Assembly (NCBI GenBank): GCA_036489025.1
Contig: DASXGN010000022.1
Location: 76,427 to 140,426 of the forward strand
DNA from: Dryocola sp036489025
GTDB taxonomy: Bacteria; Pseudomonadota; Gammaproteobacteria; Enterobacterales; Enterobacteriaceae
Length of the DNA stretch: 64,000 nucleotides
Direction: 5' to 3'
The position numbers and the translations under genes were made by a program. This document shows positions 42,639 through 50,829 of the stretch, piece after piece. The notes under the pieces are model-generated. The model saw only the letters and a program-made list of their open reading frames with translations. It was not told the DNA's origin and did no database searches. How positions within the stretch are numbered: the stretch's first letter is position 1; every line of letters starts with the position of its first letter.

Positions 42639-42752
42639 GTGTCTATGAATAAAAGTATCAGAAAATCATATGCGCTTTGCGTAGTTTTTCACTGTTTTCC
42701 ACGCTTGTAAATGGTTAACTTTAGCCCAGAACACAACGGGGGTTAGGCACAC

Positions 42753-44183
42753 ATGAAGTTCGACTATCTGTTCAGGAATGTCACGGTTATCGACGGCAGC
42801 GGCGGCCCGGAATACCGCGCCGATGTCGCCGTGCAGGGCGATCGCATTGCCGAAATAGCGCCAAAAATTGATGGCGAAGCGCGGCAGGAAATCGACGGCA
42901 CAGGCCGCGTGCTGGCGCCGGGTTTTATCGACGTTCACACCCACGATGACATCAACGTTATCCGCATACCCGAATACCTGCCAAAAATCAGCCAGGGCAT
43001 CACTACGGCGATCGTTGGCAACTGCGGTATTAGCGCCGCGGGCGCCACCATGAAGGGCAGCGTGCCGGACCCGATGAATTTGCTCGGCGAGGCGGAACAC
43101 TTTATTTATCCGACCGTTGCGGCCTATGCGCAGGCGGTTGAGCAGGCTAACCCGGCGATTAACGTCGGCACGCTAATCGGCCACACGGCGCTGCGTAATA
43201 ACCATATGGATGACCTGTTCCGCACCGCCACGGCGGAAGAAATCAGCGGCATGCGCGAACAGCTTCGCCTGGCTTTGCAGCAGGGCGCTTTAGGGATGAG
43301 CACCGGGCTTGCCTACGCCAGCGCGTTTCATTCATCCACCGAAGAGGTGATGGCGCTGGCGGAAGAGCTGGCGGCGGAAAAGGGCATTTATACCACCCAT
43401 CTGCGCTCCGAGTTTGAGCCGATTCTGGAGGCGCTCGACGAGGCGTTTCGCATTGGCCGCCACGGTAAAGTGCCGGTTGTCGTGTCGCATCACAAATGCG
43501 CGGGCGCGAAAAACTGGGGCCGCACCGTTGAAACGCTGGAGCTGTTCGACAAAGTGCGCGAGCAGCAGGACGTTTCCTGCGACTGCTATCCGTATTCCGC
43601 CAGCTCCTCAACGCTGGATATGAAACAAATTACCGACGAGTTCGACATCATCATTACCTGGTCCGAGCCGCATCCGGAAGTGGCCGGGCAGTCTTTGCAG
43701 CAAATTGCAGACGGCTGGTCGATGTCACTTCACGAAGCCGGGAAATTGCTGATGCCAGCGGGGGCGATTTACTACAACATGGACGAGCGGGACGTGCGGC
43801 GGGTGCTGAGCTACCCGGTGACGATGGTCGGCTCAGACGGTTTGCCGAACGATCCGATGCCGCATCCGCGCCTGTGGGGCGCTTTCCCACGCGTGCTGGG
43901 ACACTATAGCCGGGATGAAAAACTGTTCCCGCTGACGGTGGCGGTCCACAAGATGACCGGCATGTCGGCGGCGCGTTTCCAACTGCCGCAGCGCGGGCTG
44001 GTGAAATGCGGCTATTATGCCGACCTGGTGATGTTTGACCCGGAAACGGTGCGCGACGTCGCGAGCTTCAGCAATCCGCAGCAGCCCGCGGCGGGGATTG
44101 AAGCCGTGATGGTGAACGGCGTGATGAGCTATGGCCGTGACAAACAGGTTATCGGGCGCGCCGGGCGGTTTTTGCGTCGTTAG
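42753..44183 (+). CDS. N-acyl-D-amino acid deacylase (amidohydrolase)
   Basis: 476 residues, D-aminoacylase family. The metal motif PGFIDVHTHDDINV lies near residue 65, followed by the family Cys in AIVGNCGISAAGA, LIGHTALRN, and the metal ligands in VVVSHHKCAGAKNWG. The C-terminal part carries MVGSDGLPNDPMPHPRLWG and ADLVMFDPETV. It removes the acyl group from N-acyl-D-amino acids. N-acetylglucosaminate or N-acetylgalactosaminate have the same D configuration at C2, and the neighbouring genes point to such a substrate (inferred). First gene of the plus-strand operon. Confidence 0.85.
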   Translation: MKFDYLFRNVTVIDGSGGPEYRADVAVQGDRIAEIAPKIDGEARQEIDGTGRVLAPGFIDVHTHDDINVIRIPEYLPKISQGITTAIVGNCGISAAGATMKGSVPDPMNLLGEAEHFIYPTVAAYAQAVEQANPAINVGTLIGHTALRNNHMDDLFRTATAEEISGMREQLRLALQQGALGMSTGLAYASAFHSSTEEVMALAEELAAEKGIYTTHLRSEFEPILEALDEAFRIGRHGKVPVVVSHHKCAGAKNWGRTVETLELFDKVREQQDVSCDCYPYSASSSTLDMKQITDEFDIIITWSEPHPEVAGQSLQQIADGWSMSLHEAGKLLMPAGAIYYNMDERDVRRVLSYPVTMVGSDGLPNDPMPHPRLWGAFPRVLGHYSRDEKLFPLTVAVHKMTGMSAARFQLPQRGLVKCGYYADLVMFDPETVRDVASFSNPQQPAAGIEAVMVNGVMSYGRDKQVIGRAGRFLRR

Positions 44184-44194
44184 GTTTTACATTA

Positions 44195-44296
44195 CCTCTC
44201 CCCCCGACACCCTTCCCAAAGGGCCGAGGGGGGAAGGCACAAGATTCCGGCCTTAACCCTCTCCGTTTCAGGGAGAGAGTTAGGGTGAGGGTAAAA
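44195..44296. repeat. GGGAGAGGG-type repeats, double copy 5
   Basis: Two palindromes in about 100 bases: one with CCCTTCCCAAAGGGCCGAGG, one with CCCTCTCCGTTTCAGGGAGA followed by GAGTTAGGGTGAGGG. They separate the deacylase gene from ridA and could moderate readthrough in the operon. Confidence 0.65.
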
Positions 44297-44313
44297 CATG
44301 AGAAGGAGCAACA

Positions 44314-44706
44314 ATGAGCATTAAACGTTACGGAGTAGGCGGCAGTACGGGCACCGGCGGGCAGCATCTGCCGTTTGCCAAAGCGGTGGAGGCGGGCGGC
44401 TGGCTGTACGTTTCCGGCCAGACGCCGATGAAAGACGGCGAAGTGGTGGAAGGCGGCATTATCGAGCAGTCTCGCCTGGCGATTCAGAACTGCGTGGACA
44501 TCATGCAGGACGCGGGCTACACGCTGGCCGACGTGGTACACGTTAAGGTTTACCTGACCGACGCGCGCTACTTCCAGTCGTTCAACAAAGTCTTCCGTGA
44601 ATTCTTTGCCGACCATCCGCCAGCCCGCGTGTGCTGCGTGGCCGACCTGGTCGTAGAGTGTAAAGTGGAAGTGGATTTGACCTGTTATAACGCCGAACGC
44701 ATCTGA
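44314..44706 (+). CDS. RidA-family enamine/imine deaminase
   Basis: 130 residues, the family's normal size. Signature GYTLADVVHVKVYLTDARYF near 75, and the active-site Arg and Glu in HPPARVCCVADLVVECKVEV. RidA proteins hydrolyse the reactive enamine or imine left by PLP-dependent dehydratases. This fits the PLP enzyme encoded at 41330. It stands in the same operon direction as the deacylase, with palindromic repeats between. A hairpin GGTGGGG-GCAA-CCCCACC (44716-44733) follows, without a T-run. Confidence 0.9.
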   Translation: MSIKRYGVGGSTGTGGQHLPFAKAVEAGGWLYVSGQTPMKDGEVVEGGIIEQSRLAIQNCVDIMQDAGYTLADVVHVKVYLTDARYFQSFNKVFREFFADHPPARVCCVADLVVECKVEVDLTCYNAERI

Positions 44707-44842
44707 TTAATACCGGGTGGGGGCAACCCCACCTGCATCACATTAAATAATAATTCAGGCACATCTTAGCGGGTGCGCCAGCGGGTTTCCTGTATGTTTT
44801 TTTCAGGCGGCTAATTTCATCTTATTAATCTGGAAGTGAGCC

Positions 44843-46333
44843 ATGAATAATATGTCCTTTCTTATTTGGTTTGCGATTTATGCCTGCGCGATGATTACGC
44901 TCGGCTGGTATGTTTCGCGCCATCAGAAAAACGGCGACGACTTTTTGCTGGGCGGGCGCTCTTTGCCGATGATTCTCACCCTTGGTTCGACGGTCGGGAC
45001 GATGGTGGGCACGGGGTCAAGCGTTGGTGCAGTTGGCTTCGGCTACACTAACGGCTGGGCAGGGATGCTTTATGGTCTCGGCGGTGCGGTAGGGATTTTG
45101 CTGGTGGCCTGGCTGTTTGCGCCGGTGCGTAAAATGCGCTTTATGACCATGAGTGAAGAGATCTCTTATTACACCGGCGGCAGCAAAATAATTAAAAATG
45201 TGGTGGCGATATTAATCTTTATTGCCTCCATTGGCTGGCTGGGGGCGCATATTTTAGGCGGTGGTTTATATCTCGCCTGGGCAAGCGGTATTGATATTAA
45301 TACGGCAAAAATTATTATTGCCGCCGCCTTCGTGGTTTATGTCGGCATTGGCGGTTATTCCGCCGTGGTATGGATTGATACTATTCAGTCGCTGATATTG
45401 TTCATCGGTTTTATTCTGATGGCTGCCCTGGCCGTGCATCACGTTGGCGGCTGGAGCCACATTCAGCAGGCCGTCGATCCGGCGGCGCAAAGCCTGTTTG
45501 CCGTTGACAAGCTTGGCGCGCTGCCTGCTTTCTCCCTGGCCATGGTGATTGGCGTTGGCGTACTGGCTACCCCTTCCTATCGCCAGCGTATTTATTCCGC
45601 TAAAACGGTCGGCACGGTGCGGAAATCCTTCGTGATTACCGGCCTGCTTTACCTGGGCTTCTCCTTTCTGCCCGCCATCATCGGCATGGCGGCGTACACC
45701 ATGAACCCGGCGCTGGAAAACAGCGGCTTTGCCTTCCTGTTTGCGACTCAGGTTCTGCCGCCGGTTCTGGCGATGGCGGTGCTGATTGCCGGGATGTCGG
45801 CGAATATGTCCTCCGGCAGCTCAGACGCCATTGCCGCGGTATCCATCATGCTGCGCGACCTTTACACGCTGATTACCGGCCATATGCCGCCGCCGGACAA
45901 GGCAATCCGCCTGTCGCGTATTTTCCTCGTGCTGGTGATTGGCCTGGCGCTACTGTTCGCGCTGACCTCCAACGACATCATTAGCTACATCACCAAAATG
46001 ATCTCGATGATTATGTCGGGGATGTTTATCTGCTCAATGCTGGGCCGCTTCTGGACGCGCTTTAACTGGCAGGGCGCGCTGGCTGCGCTTATCGGCGGGG
46101 CCGGAACCTCAATGGTGATTCTCTCAAACGACGGCTGGATGAGCTTCTGGGGTAACCCGGTAGTGCCGTCCGTGCTGGCGAGCCTTGGCTTTGCGGTGGC
46201 GATCGCGCTGGTGACGCCGGCCAGCAAAATGAGCCGTGAAGAAGCGCTGGAGATGATTACCCGCGAGCGTGAGAACCAGCCGGAGGCGACGCCGGTTCCG
46301 CTGGGCAAACGCGCCACGGGGAGCGCCCGATGA
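44843..46333 (+). CDS. Sodium:solute symporter (SSS family)
   Basis: 496 residues with about 13 membrane helices. SSS marks: YVSRHQKNGDDFLLGGRSLP at the N-terminus, GSTVGTMVGTGSSVGAVGFG, LIAGMSANMSSGSSDAIAAV, and a cytoplasmic C-terminal tail. It uses the sodium gradient to import a small solute, here probably the acylated or free amino sugar acid. It overlaps the kinase gene by 4 bases. Confidence 0.9.
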   Translation: MNNMSFLIWFAIYACAMITLGWYVSRHQKNGDDFLLGGRSLPMILTLGSTVGTMVGTGSSVGAVGFGYTNGWAGMLYGLGGAVGILLVAWLFAPVRKMRFMTMSEEISYYTGGSKIIKNVVAILIFIASIGWLGAHILGGGLYLAWASGIDINTAKIIIAAAFVVYVGIGGYSAVVWIDTIQSLILFIGFILMAALAVHHVGGWSHIQQAVDPAAQSLFAVDKLGALPAFSLAMVIGVGVLATPSYRQRIYSAKTVGTVRKSFVITGLLYLGFSFLPAIIGMAAYTMNPALENSGFAFLFATQVLPPVLAMAVLIAGMSANMSSGSSDAIAAVSIMLRDLYTLITGHMPPPDKAIRLSRIFLVLVIGLALLFALTSNDIISYITKMISMIMSGMFICSMLGRFWTRFNWQGALAALIGGAGTSMVILSNDGWMSFWGNPVVPSVLASLGFAVAIALVTPASKMSREEALEMITRERENQPEATPVPLGKRATGSAR

Positions 46334-47199
46334 GCGGGAGCTATATCGCAATCGACTGGGGATCTACACACCTGCGGGCCTGGCTTTACGCCGACGGGCA
46401 GTGCATCGACAGCCTGCAACTCCCCTACGGCGTGAGCCGCCTGGTGGAGCACACCGCGCGTGAGGTGTTCGACAAGTACATCGAGCCGTGGCGCAAACGG
46501 CAGGCGACGCCGGTGGTCATGGCCGGCATGATTGGCAGCGAGGCGGGCTGGCAGCCCGTCCCGTATTTGCCCTGTCCGGTGTCGCTGCATGAACTTAGCG
46601 CCCGCCTTTTTGAGGTCGCGGAAAACGTCTGGATTGTGCCGGGTCTGAAGGTGGAGGGCGACGGGCGGTTCAACGTGATGCGTGGGGAAGAAACGCAGCT
46701 TCTCGGCGCGATGCAGCTGGCTTCTGCCGCCAGCTTCGTGCTGCCCGGCACGCACAGCAAATGGGTCCGGGTGGCAAACGGGACGGTGAGCGAATTTGCC
46801 ACCGCGATGACCGGCGAACTGCACCATCTGCTGATGAACAGCTCGCTGATTGGCAAAGGGCTGCCCGGGCAGCGGGAGGACGGCGCGGCGTTCGACGCGG
46901 GGTTGGAAAGCGGCCTGCAAACGCCGTCGTTGGTGAGCAGGCTGTTTGAGGCCAGAGCCGCCCGCGTACTGGGTGCGCTGCCGCCAGAATCCGTTGGCGA
47001 ATGGCTTTCCGGCCTGCTGATTGGGGCTGAGGTAGCCGCGCTGCGTGGAAAAGAAACTCAGGTCACGCTGGTGGGCAGCCAGTCGCTGTGCGGCCGCTAC
47101 CGGCAGGCGCTCGCTTTGGCCGGTATTCAGGCCAGCGAACTGGCGGGCGACGCCGCATTCCAGCAGGGCATAAGGAGCATTCTCGATGCAAGACGTTAA
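46330..47199 (+). CDS. 2-dehydro-3-deoxygalactonokinase (DgoK-like)
   Basis: 289 residues, DgoK family of the ASKHA fold: YIAIDWGSTHLRAWLYADGQ (phosphate-1 motif), VVMAGMIGSEAGWQPVPYL, FVLPGTHSKWVRVANGTVSE, ATAMTGELHHLL. It phosphorylates 2-keto-3-deoxygalactonate (KDGal), and perhaps KDG, at C6. It overlaps both neighbours (4 bases with the symporter, 14 with the aldolase). In E. coli dgoK works in the galactonate operon; here no galactonate dehydratase (DgoD) is present, which suggests another source of KDGal. Confidence 0.9.
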   Translation: MSGSYIAIDWGSTHLRAWLYADGQCIDSLQLPYGVSRLVEHTAREVFDKYIEPWRKRQATPVVMAGMIGSEAGWQPVPYLPCPVSLHELSARLFEVAENVWIVPGLKVEGDGRFNVMRGEETQLLGAMQLASAASFVLPGTHSKWVRVANGTVSEFATAMTGELHHLLMNSSLIGKGLPGQREDGAAFDAGLESGLQTPSLVSRLFEARAARVLGALPPESVGEWLSGLLIGAEVAALRGKETQVTLVGSQSLCGRYRQALALAGIQASELAGDAAFQQGIRSILDARR

Positions 47200-47782
47200 A
47201 CCTTTGGTCGCCATTTTGCGCGGTATCCGGCCCCATGAAGCGGGTGGGCACGTTGAGGCGCTGATTGACGAGGGATTCGGCCTTATCGAAATCCCGCTTA
47301 ATTCTCCGGACTGGCAGCAAAGTATTCCCGATATGGTGGCGAAATATGGCGAAAAATCGCTGATTGGCGGGGGCACGGTGCTGAACGTTGAACAGGTGAA
47401 TTTCCTGGCCGAGGCCGGGGCAACGCTTGTGGTGACGCCAAATACCAACCCGGCGGTGATCCGCAGGGCGGTTGCAGCGGGCATGCTGGTCTGCGCCGGG
47501 TGTGCCACCGCGACGGAGGCGTTTACCGCCCTGGAAGCCGGGGCGCAGTGGCTGAAGATCTTCCCTTCGGCTGCGTTTGGCCCGGCGTATATTGCCGCGC
47601 TAAAAGCGGTGCTGCCGCCAGAAGTACCGGTGCTGGCGGTTGGCGGCGTTACGCCTGAAAATCTGGGAGAATATTTGCGCGCAGGCTGCGCGGGGGCGGG
47701 TCTTGGCAGCGATTTGTATCGTGCCGGGCAGAGCGTTGCGACGACTCGGGCTCAGGGACGGCGTTTTATGGCCGCGATGTAA
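47186..47782 (+). CDS. 2-dehydro-3-deoxy-6-phosphogalactonate aldolase (DgoA-like)
   Basis: 198 residues, class I KDPG/KDPGal aldolase. LVAILRGIRPHEAGGHVEAL with the Glu/Arg pair, GFGLIEIPLNSPDWQQSIPD, GGGTVLNVEQVNFLAEAGAT, Schiff-base Lys in AQWLKIFPSAAFGPAY, and AVGGVTPENLGEYLRAGCAG. It is closer to DgoA than to Eda: the IPLNSP motif and CAGCATATEAFTALEAGAQ match E. coli DgoA. It cleaves KDPGal to pyruvate and glyceraldehyde 3-phosphate. Last gene of the operon. Confidence 0.92.
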   Translation: MQDVKPLVAILRGIRPHEAGGHVEALIDEGFGLIEIPLNSPDWQQSIPDMVAKYGEKSLIGGGTVLNVEQVNFLAEAGATLVVTPNTNPAVIRRAVAAGMLVCAGCATATEAFTALEAGAQWLKIFPSAAFGPAYIAALKAVLPPEVPVLAVGGVTPENLGEYLRAGCAGAGLGSDLYRAGQSVATTRAQGRRFMAAM

Positions 47783-47785
47783 AAC

Positions 47786-47822
47786 CCCCCTCGCCCCGGC
47801 CCTCTTCTGGGGGCCAGGTTGA
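47786..47822. repeat. GGGAGAGGG-type palindromic intergenic repeat, copy 6 (diverged)
   Basis: CCCCTCGCCCCGGCCCTCTT followed by CTGGGGGCCAGG, between the convergent dgoA-like gene and the RpiR regulator. It is a diverged member of the repeat family and may serve as a shared terminator. Confidence 0.45.
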
Positions 47823-47831
47823 GAGCCCGTT

Positions 47832-48695
47832 CTAATCCCCCAGCGGCTGCCGGTCAACGCCGCCACGGTGGCTGTCCAGCGCCAGCTTGATGCGCCGCAG
47901 CCTGTCCTTCGCCTGGCTCTTATTCGCCATCGCCAGCTCCGTCGCCAGCACGTCCACCATCGCCAGCATCGCGTAGCGCGAAGTGCTGGGCTTAAAGATG
48001 TAGTCGTTTTCCCGCACGATCAGCGGCAGCACGATGTCCGCGTTGGCGGCCAGCGGCGAATCCTGCGGCGTGATGGCGATAACCTTTGCACCATACTGTC
48101 TGGCCATCGCCGCGCTTTCGATAATTTCCGGCGTGTAGCCGCCGAGCGAGAGCGCCAGCACCACGTCGCTGGGTGTGACCGCGGAGCACATCATGCGCAC
48201 CAGCAGACCGTCGCTCTGGCTGACGACCGGCAGGCCGAGGCGAAACAGGCGGAACTGGACTTCCTGAGCGCAGATTGTCGAACCGCCGCCCATGCCGATC
48301 GCGAGGATTTGCCGCGCGTCGCTCAGCCATTCCACCGCTTTTTTCAACGATTCCGGGTCGAGCGCCCGGCGGTTGATGTCCAGTACGTTGATGATCGTTT
48401 CGTAGATCCCCTGCACGCCTTCGAGATCCGGCACGTCGAGGATAAAGCGCTGGCCCACCGCCAGCGACTGGGCGAGCTTCACCTTCAGCTCCCGCACGTC
48501 TTTGCAGCCGATGGCGCGGGCAAAGCGGGTAATCGACGCCTGGCTTGTTTCGGTCAGCCGCGCCATCTCGGCAATCGGCAGCGTTGCGGCGGAATGCACG
48601 TCGTCGAGAATAAACTGCGCGATGCGTTTTTCCGTGGCGGTTAGCTCCACAAATCGGTCGGTGATGCAGGAAATAATGTCGATGGAAAAGGCCAT
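47832..48695 (-). CDS. MurR/RpiR-family regulator
   Basis: 287 residues from ATG 48695 (MAFSIDIISCITDRFVELTA), with AGGA before it; the frame is open 26 codons upstream. The HTH (ATLPIAEMARLTETSQASIT, RFARAIGCKDVRELKVKLAQ) is followed by a SIS domain at about 125-260 (ILAIGMGGGSTICAQEVQFR, VVLALSLGGYTPEIIESA). SIS domains bind phosphosugars, so KDPGal or a related intermediate is a natural effector. It lies convergent to the operon and probably controls it and the divergent deaminase gene. Confidence 0.88.
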   Translation of the reverse strand: MAFSIDIISCITDRFVELTATEKRIAQFILDDVHSAATLPIAEMARLTETSQASITRFARAIGCKDVRELKVKLAQSLAVGQRFILDVPDLEGVQGIYETIINVLDINRRALDPESLKKAVEWLSDARQILAIGMGGGSTICAQEVQFRLFRLGLPVVSQSDGLLVRMMCSAVTPSDVVLALSLGGYTPEIIESAAMARQYGAKVIAITPQDSPLAANADIVLPLIVRENDYIFKPSTSRYAMLAMVDVLATELAMANKSQAKDRLRRIKLALDSHRGGVDRQPLGD

Positions 48696-48851
48696 GGCGC
48701 GTCCTGAAAGTGAAGAAAAATGACTGGTACTTTGTATCATAAATATTCGCGACGCGCTGGGCATGTCCGGCAAAATCAGGATGCTTTATTTCTTTAATTG
48801 CGCATAATGCCTGATTCTGAAACGACAGTTTATTTTTGTAAGGTGCCGATC

Positions 48852-49781
48852 GTGGAAAGCAACGCGTCGCTGTTTACCCGGAAGAAATTTGCCTGGCTGT
48901 GTGCCGCTTTTTGCTGCCTGCTGTGGGGGAGCGCTTACCCGGCGATCAAAAACGGCTATGAGATCTTTGCGATCGCGGCCGACGATCTGCCCGGAAAGAT
49001 TGTTTTCGCAGGCTACCGCTTTGTTATCGCCGGGCTTTTGCTTCTGGCCTTCGCTCTTTTGCAGGGTAAGCCGATTGCCCGCCTGTCCCACAGGCAGTTT
49101 TCCCAGCTTGCCGTTCTCGGCGTGACGCAAACCGCCGTGCAGTACATCTTCTTCTATATCGGACTGGCTTTTACCACCGGCGTGAAAGGTTCGATCATGA
49201 ACGCGACCGGCACCTTCTTCAGCGTGCTGCTCGCCCACTTTATCTACCAGAACGATCGCCTGAGCGTGAATAAAATTGTGGGCTGCGTGCTGGGCTTTGC
49301 GGGTGTGATGGTGGTGAACTTTAACAGCAGGCTGATGGACTTCAGCTTTAGCTGGATGGGCGACGGCTTCGTGGTGCTGGCGGCGTTTATTCTTTCTGCC
49401 GCTTCGCTGTACGGCAAACGCATTTCGCAGACCGTTGATCCGACGATTATGACCGGCTGGCAGCTGGCGATGGGCGGCGTGGTGCTGACCGTTGGCGGCT
49501 ATCTGGCCGGAGGGCGGCTGACGTTTCACGGCTGGGAATCGGTGGCGATCTTAAGCTATCTGGCGCTGCTGTCCTCCGTGGCCTTCGCGCTGTGGAGCCT
49601 GCTGCTGAAATACAATCGCGTGGGGATGATTGCCCCGTTCAACTTCCTGATCCCGGTTTCCGGCGCGGTGCTGTCGGCGATTTTCCTCCAGGAAAGCATT
49701 ATGGAGTGGCGCTATGCCCTCGCGCTGGTGCTGGTCTGCTTCGGTATCTGGCGCGTCAACGTGACGCGGCGGCAGGGTTAG
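48852..49781 (+). CDS. EamA/DMT-family transporter
   Basis: 309 residues from GTG 48852, chosen because TAAGGTG lies about eight bases before it; an ATG at 48807 without a ribosome site is the alternative. Ten membrane helices in two EamA repeats (CLLWGSAYPAIKNGYEIFAI, then FVVLAAFILSAASLYGKRIS). These proteins export metabolites such as amino acids or bases. Divergent from the RpiR regulator, so it may belong to that regulon, but it could be independent. Its stop overlaps the end of the diguanylate cyclase gene by 4 bases. Confidence 0.85.
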   Translation: MESNASLFTRKKFAWLCAAFCCLLWGSAYPAIKNGYEIFAIAADDLPGKIVFAGYRFVIAGLLLLAFALLQGKPIARLSHRQFSQLAVLGVTQTAVQYIFFYIGLAFTTGVKGSIMNATGTFFSVLLAHFIYQNDRLSVNKIVGCVLGFAGVMVVNFNSRLMDFSFSWMGDGFVVLAAFILSAASLYGKRISQTVDPTIMTGWQLAMGGVVLTVGGYLAGGRLTFHGWESVAILSYLALLSSVAFALWSLLLKYNRVGMIAPFNFLIPVSGAVLSAIFLQESIMEWRYALALVLVCFGIWRVNVTRRQG

Positions 49782-50755
49782 AAATCGGGACAGGTCTTCA
49801 CCAGCACCGTCTCGCCAAGGGCGATACCGTTCTTGCCGGTGTGCTTGATCAGGTACATGGATTCGTCGGCGCGGATCACCGCGTCGCCAAAGTTGTCGCT
49901 GGCCCAGGAATCGCTGATGCCGATGGATGCGCCGACGGTGGCCGCGCCGTTCCCCAGCTCAAACGGCGTGATGGCGGCGTCGAGGCAGCGTTTGGCGACG
50001 GCGCTGATTTCCGCCTCATCAATCGTCCACGGCAGCAGCAAAATAAACTCGTCGCCGCCAATTCGCCCGATGGTAACCTCCGGCGGACAGGCCTCGTGCA
50101 GGCGCTGGCTGAGCTGCATCAGCACTTCATCCCCGCTGCGGTGTCCGAAGGTGTCATTCACGTTTTTAAAGTTGTCGAGATCGATAAAGGCGACGGACAG
50201 CGGGCCGAGCTTTTTTAGCCGATCGAAGCGGGCTTGCAGCGCGTGACGATTGGCAAGACCGGTTAGAGGATCGTGGTTGGCAAGCCTCGCCAGCTGCTGT
50301 TCGTACTGTTTCTCTTTGGTCATGTCGATGTGGGTGCCGGTGACTTTTAGCGGCCTGCCGCCGTCGTCCCGTTCGCTGACCCGGCCTCTATCCAGCACCC
50401 AGGTCACGGTGCCGTTTTTCGCCTGCATGCGGTGCAGCGCTTCGTAAAACGGGGCTTTGCCTTCGAGATGATTGTAAAAAGCGGCCAGCACCATTTCTCT
50501 GTCGTCCGGATGCAGGTGCTCCCGCCACACGTCGAAGTGAGCGCTAAGTTCTTTGGGCTGATAGCCCAGCATCGAACCCCAGCGGCGGTTGTATATCACC
50601 AGCTTGCCGCTTGGCACGTCGAGCTGCCAAAGACACAGGCCGGTGCCGTCCAACGCCGCGCTGAGCTTGCTGCGCGCGTCGTGAGCGATGCGTTTCAGCC
50701 GGGCATTGTGCTTTTTGAGGTTCTGAATCTGCTGCCTGAGAGCGTCTTCGGACAT
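49778..50755 (-). CDS. PAS-GGDEF diguanylate cyclase
   Basis: 325 residues, no membrane helix. The N-terminal coiled coil (QQIQNLKKHNARLKRIAHDA) leads to a PAS domain at about 30-155 (LCLWQLDVPSGKLVIYNRRW, ending GTHIDMTKEKQYEQQLARLA). The GGDEF domain follows: NHDPLTGLANRHALQARFDR, SVAFIDLDNFKNVNDTFGHR, and the active site TIGRIGGDEFILL. No RxxD inhibitory site is seen five residues before GGDEF, so product inhibition may be absent. No EAL domain. It makes c-di-GMP in the cytoplasm in response to a PAS signal. Single-gene unit. Confidence 0.92.
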   Translation of the reverse strand: MSEDALRQQIQNLKKHNARLKRIAHDARSKLSAALDGTGLCLWQLDVPSGKLVIYNRRWGSMLGYQPKELSAHFDVWREHLHPDDREMVLAAFYNHLEGKAPFYEALHRMQAKNGTVTWVLDRGRVSERDDGGRPLKVTGTHIDMTKEKQYEQQLARLANHDPLTGLANRHALQARFDRLKKLGPLSVAFIDLDNFKNVNDTFGHRSGDEVLMQLSQRLHEACPPEVTIGRIGGDEFILLLPWTIDEAEISAVAKRCLDAAITPFELGNGAATVGASIGISDSWASDNFGDAVIRADESMYLIKHTGKNGIALGETVLVKTCPDF

Positions 50756-50829
50756 TGACCATAGTTATGTTCAAATAATACTCATTCTTAACAGTTATTA
50801 ATAAGTTGTAAATATGGCCGGCGAAAAAG

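Noticed and set aside
45985..47508. 507-codon minus-strand ORF opposite the symporter and dgoK-like genes
   Set aside because: It spans two well-supported genes on the other strand and is low-complexity Pro/Ala/Arg-rich, typical of antisense ORFs.
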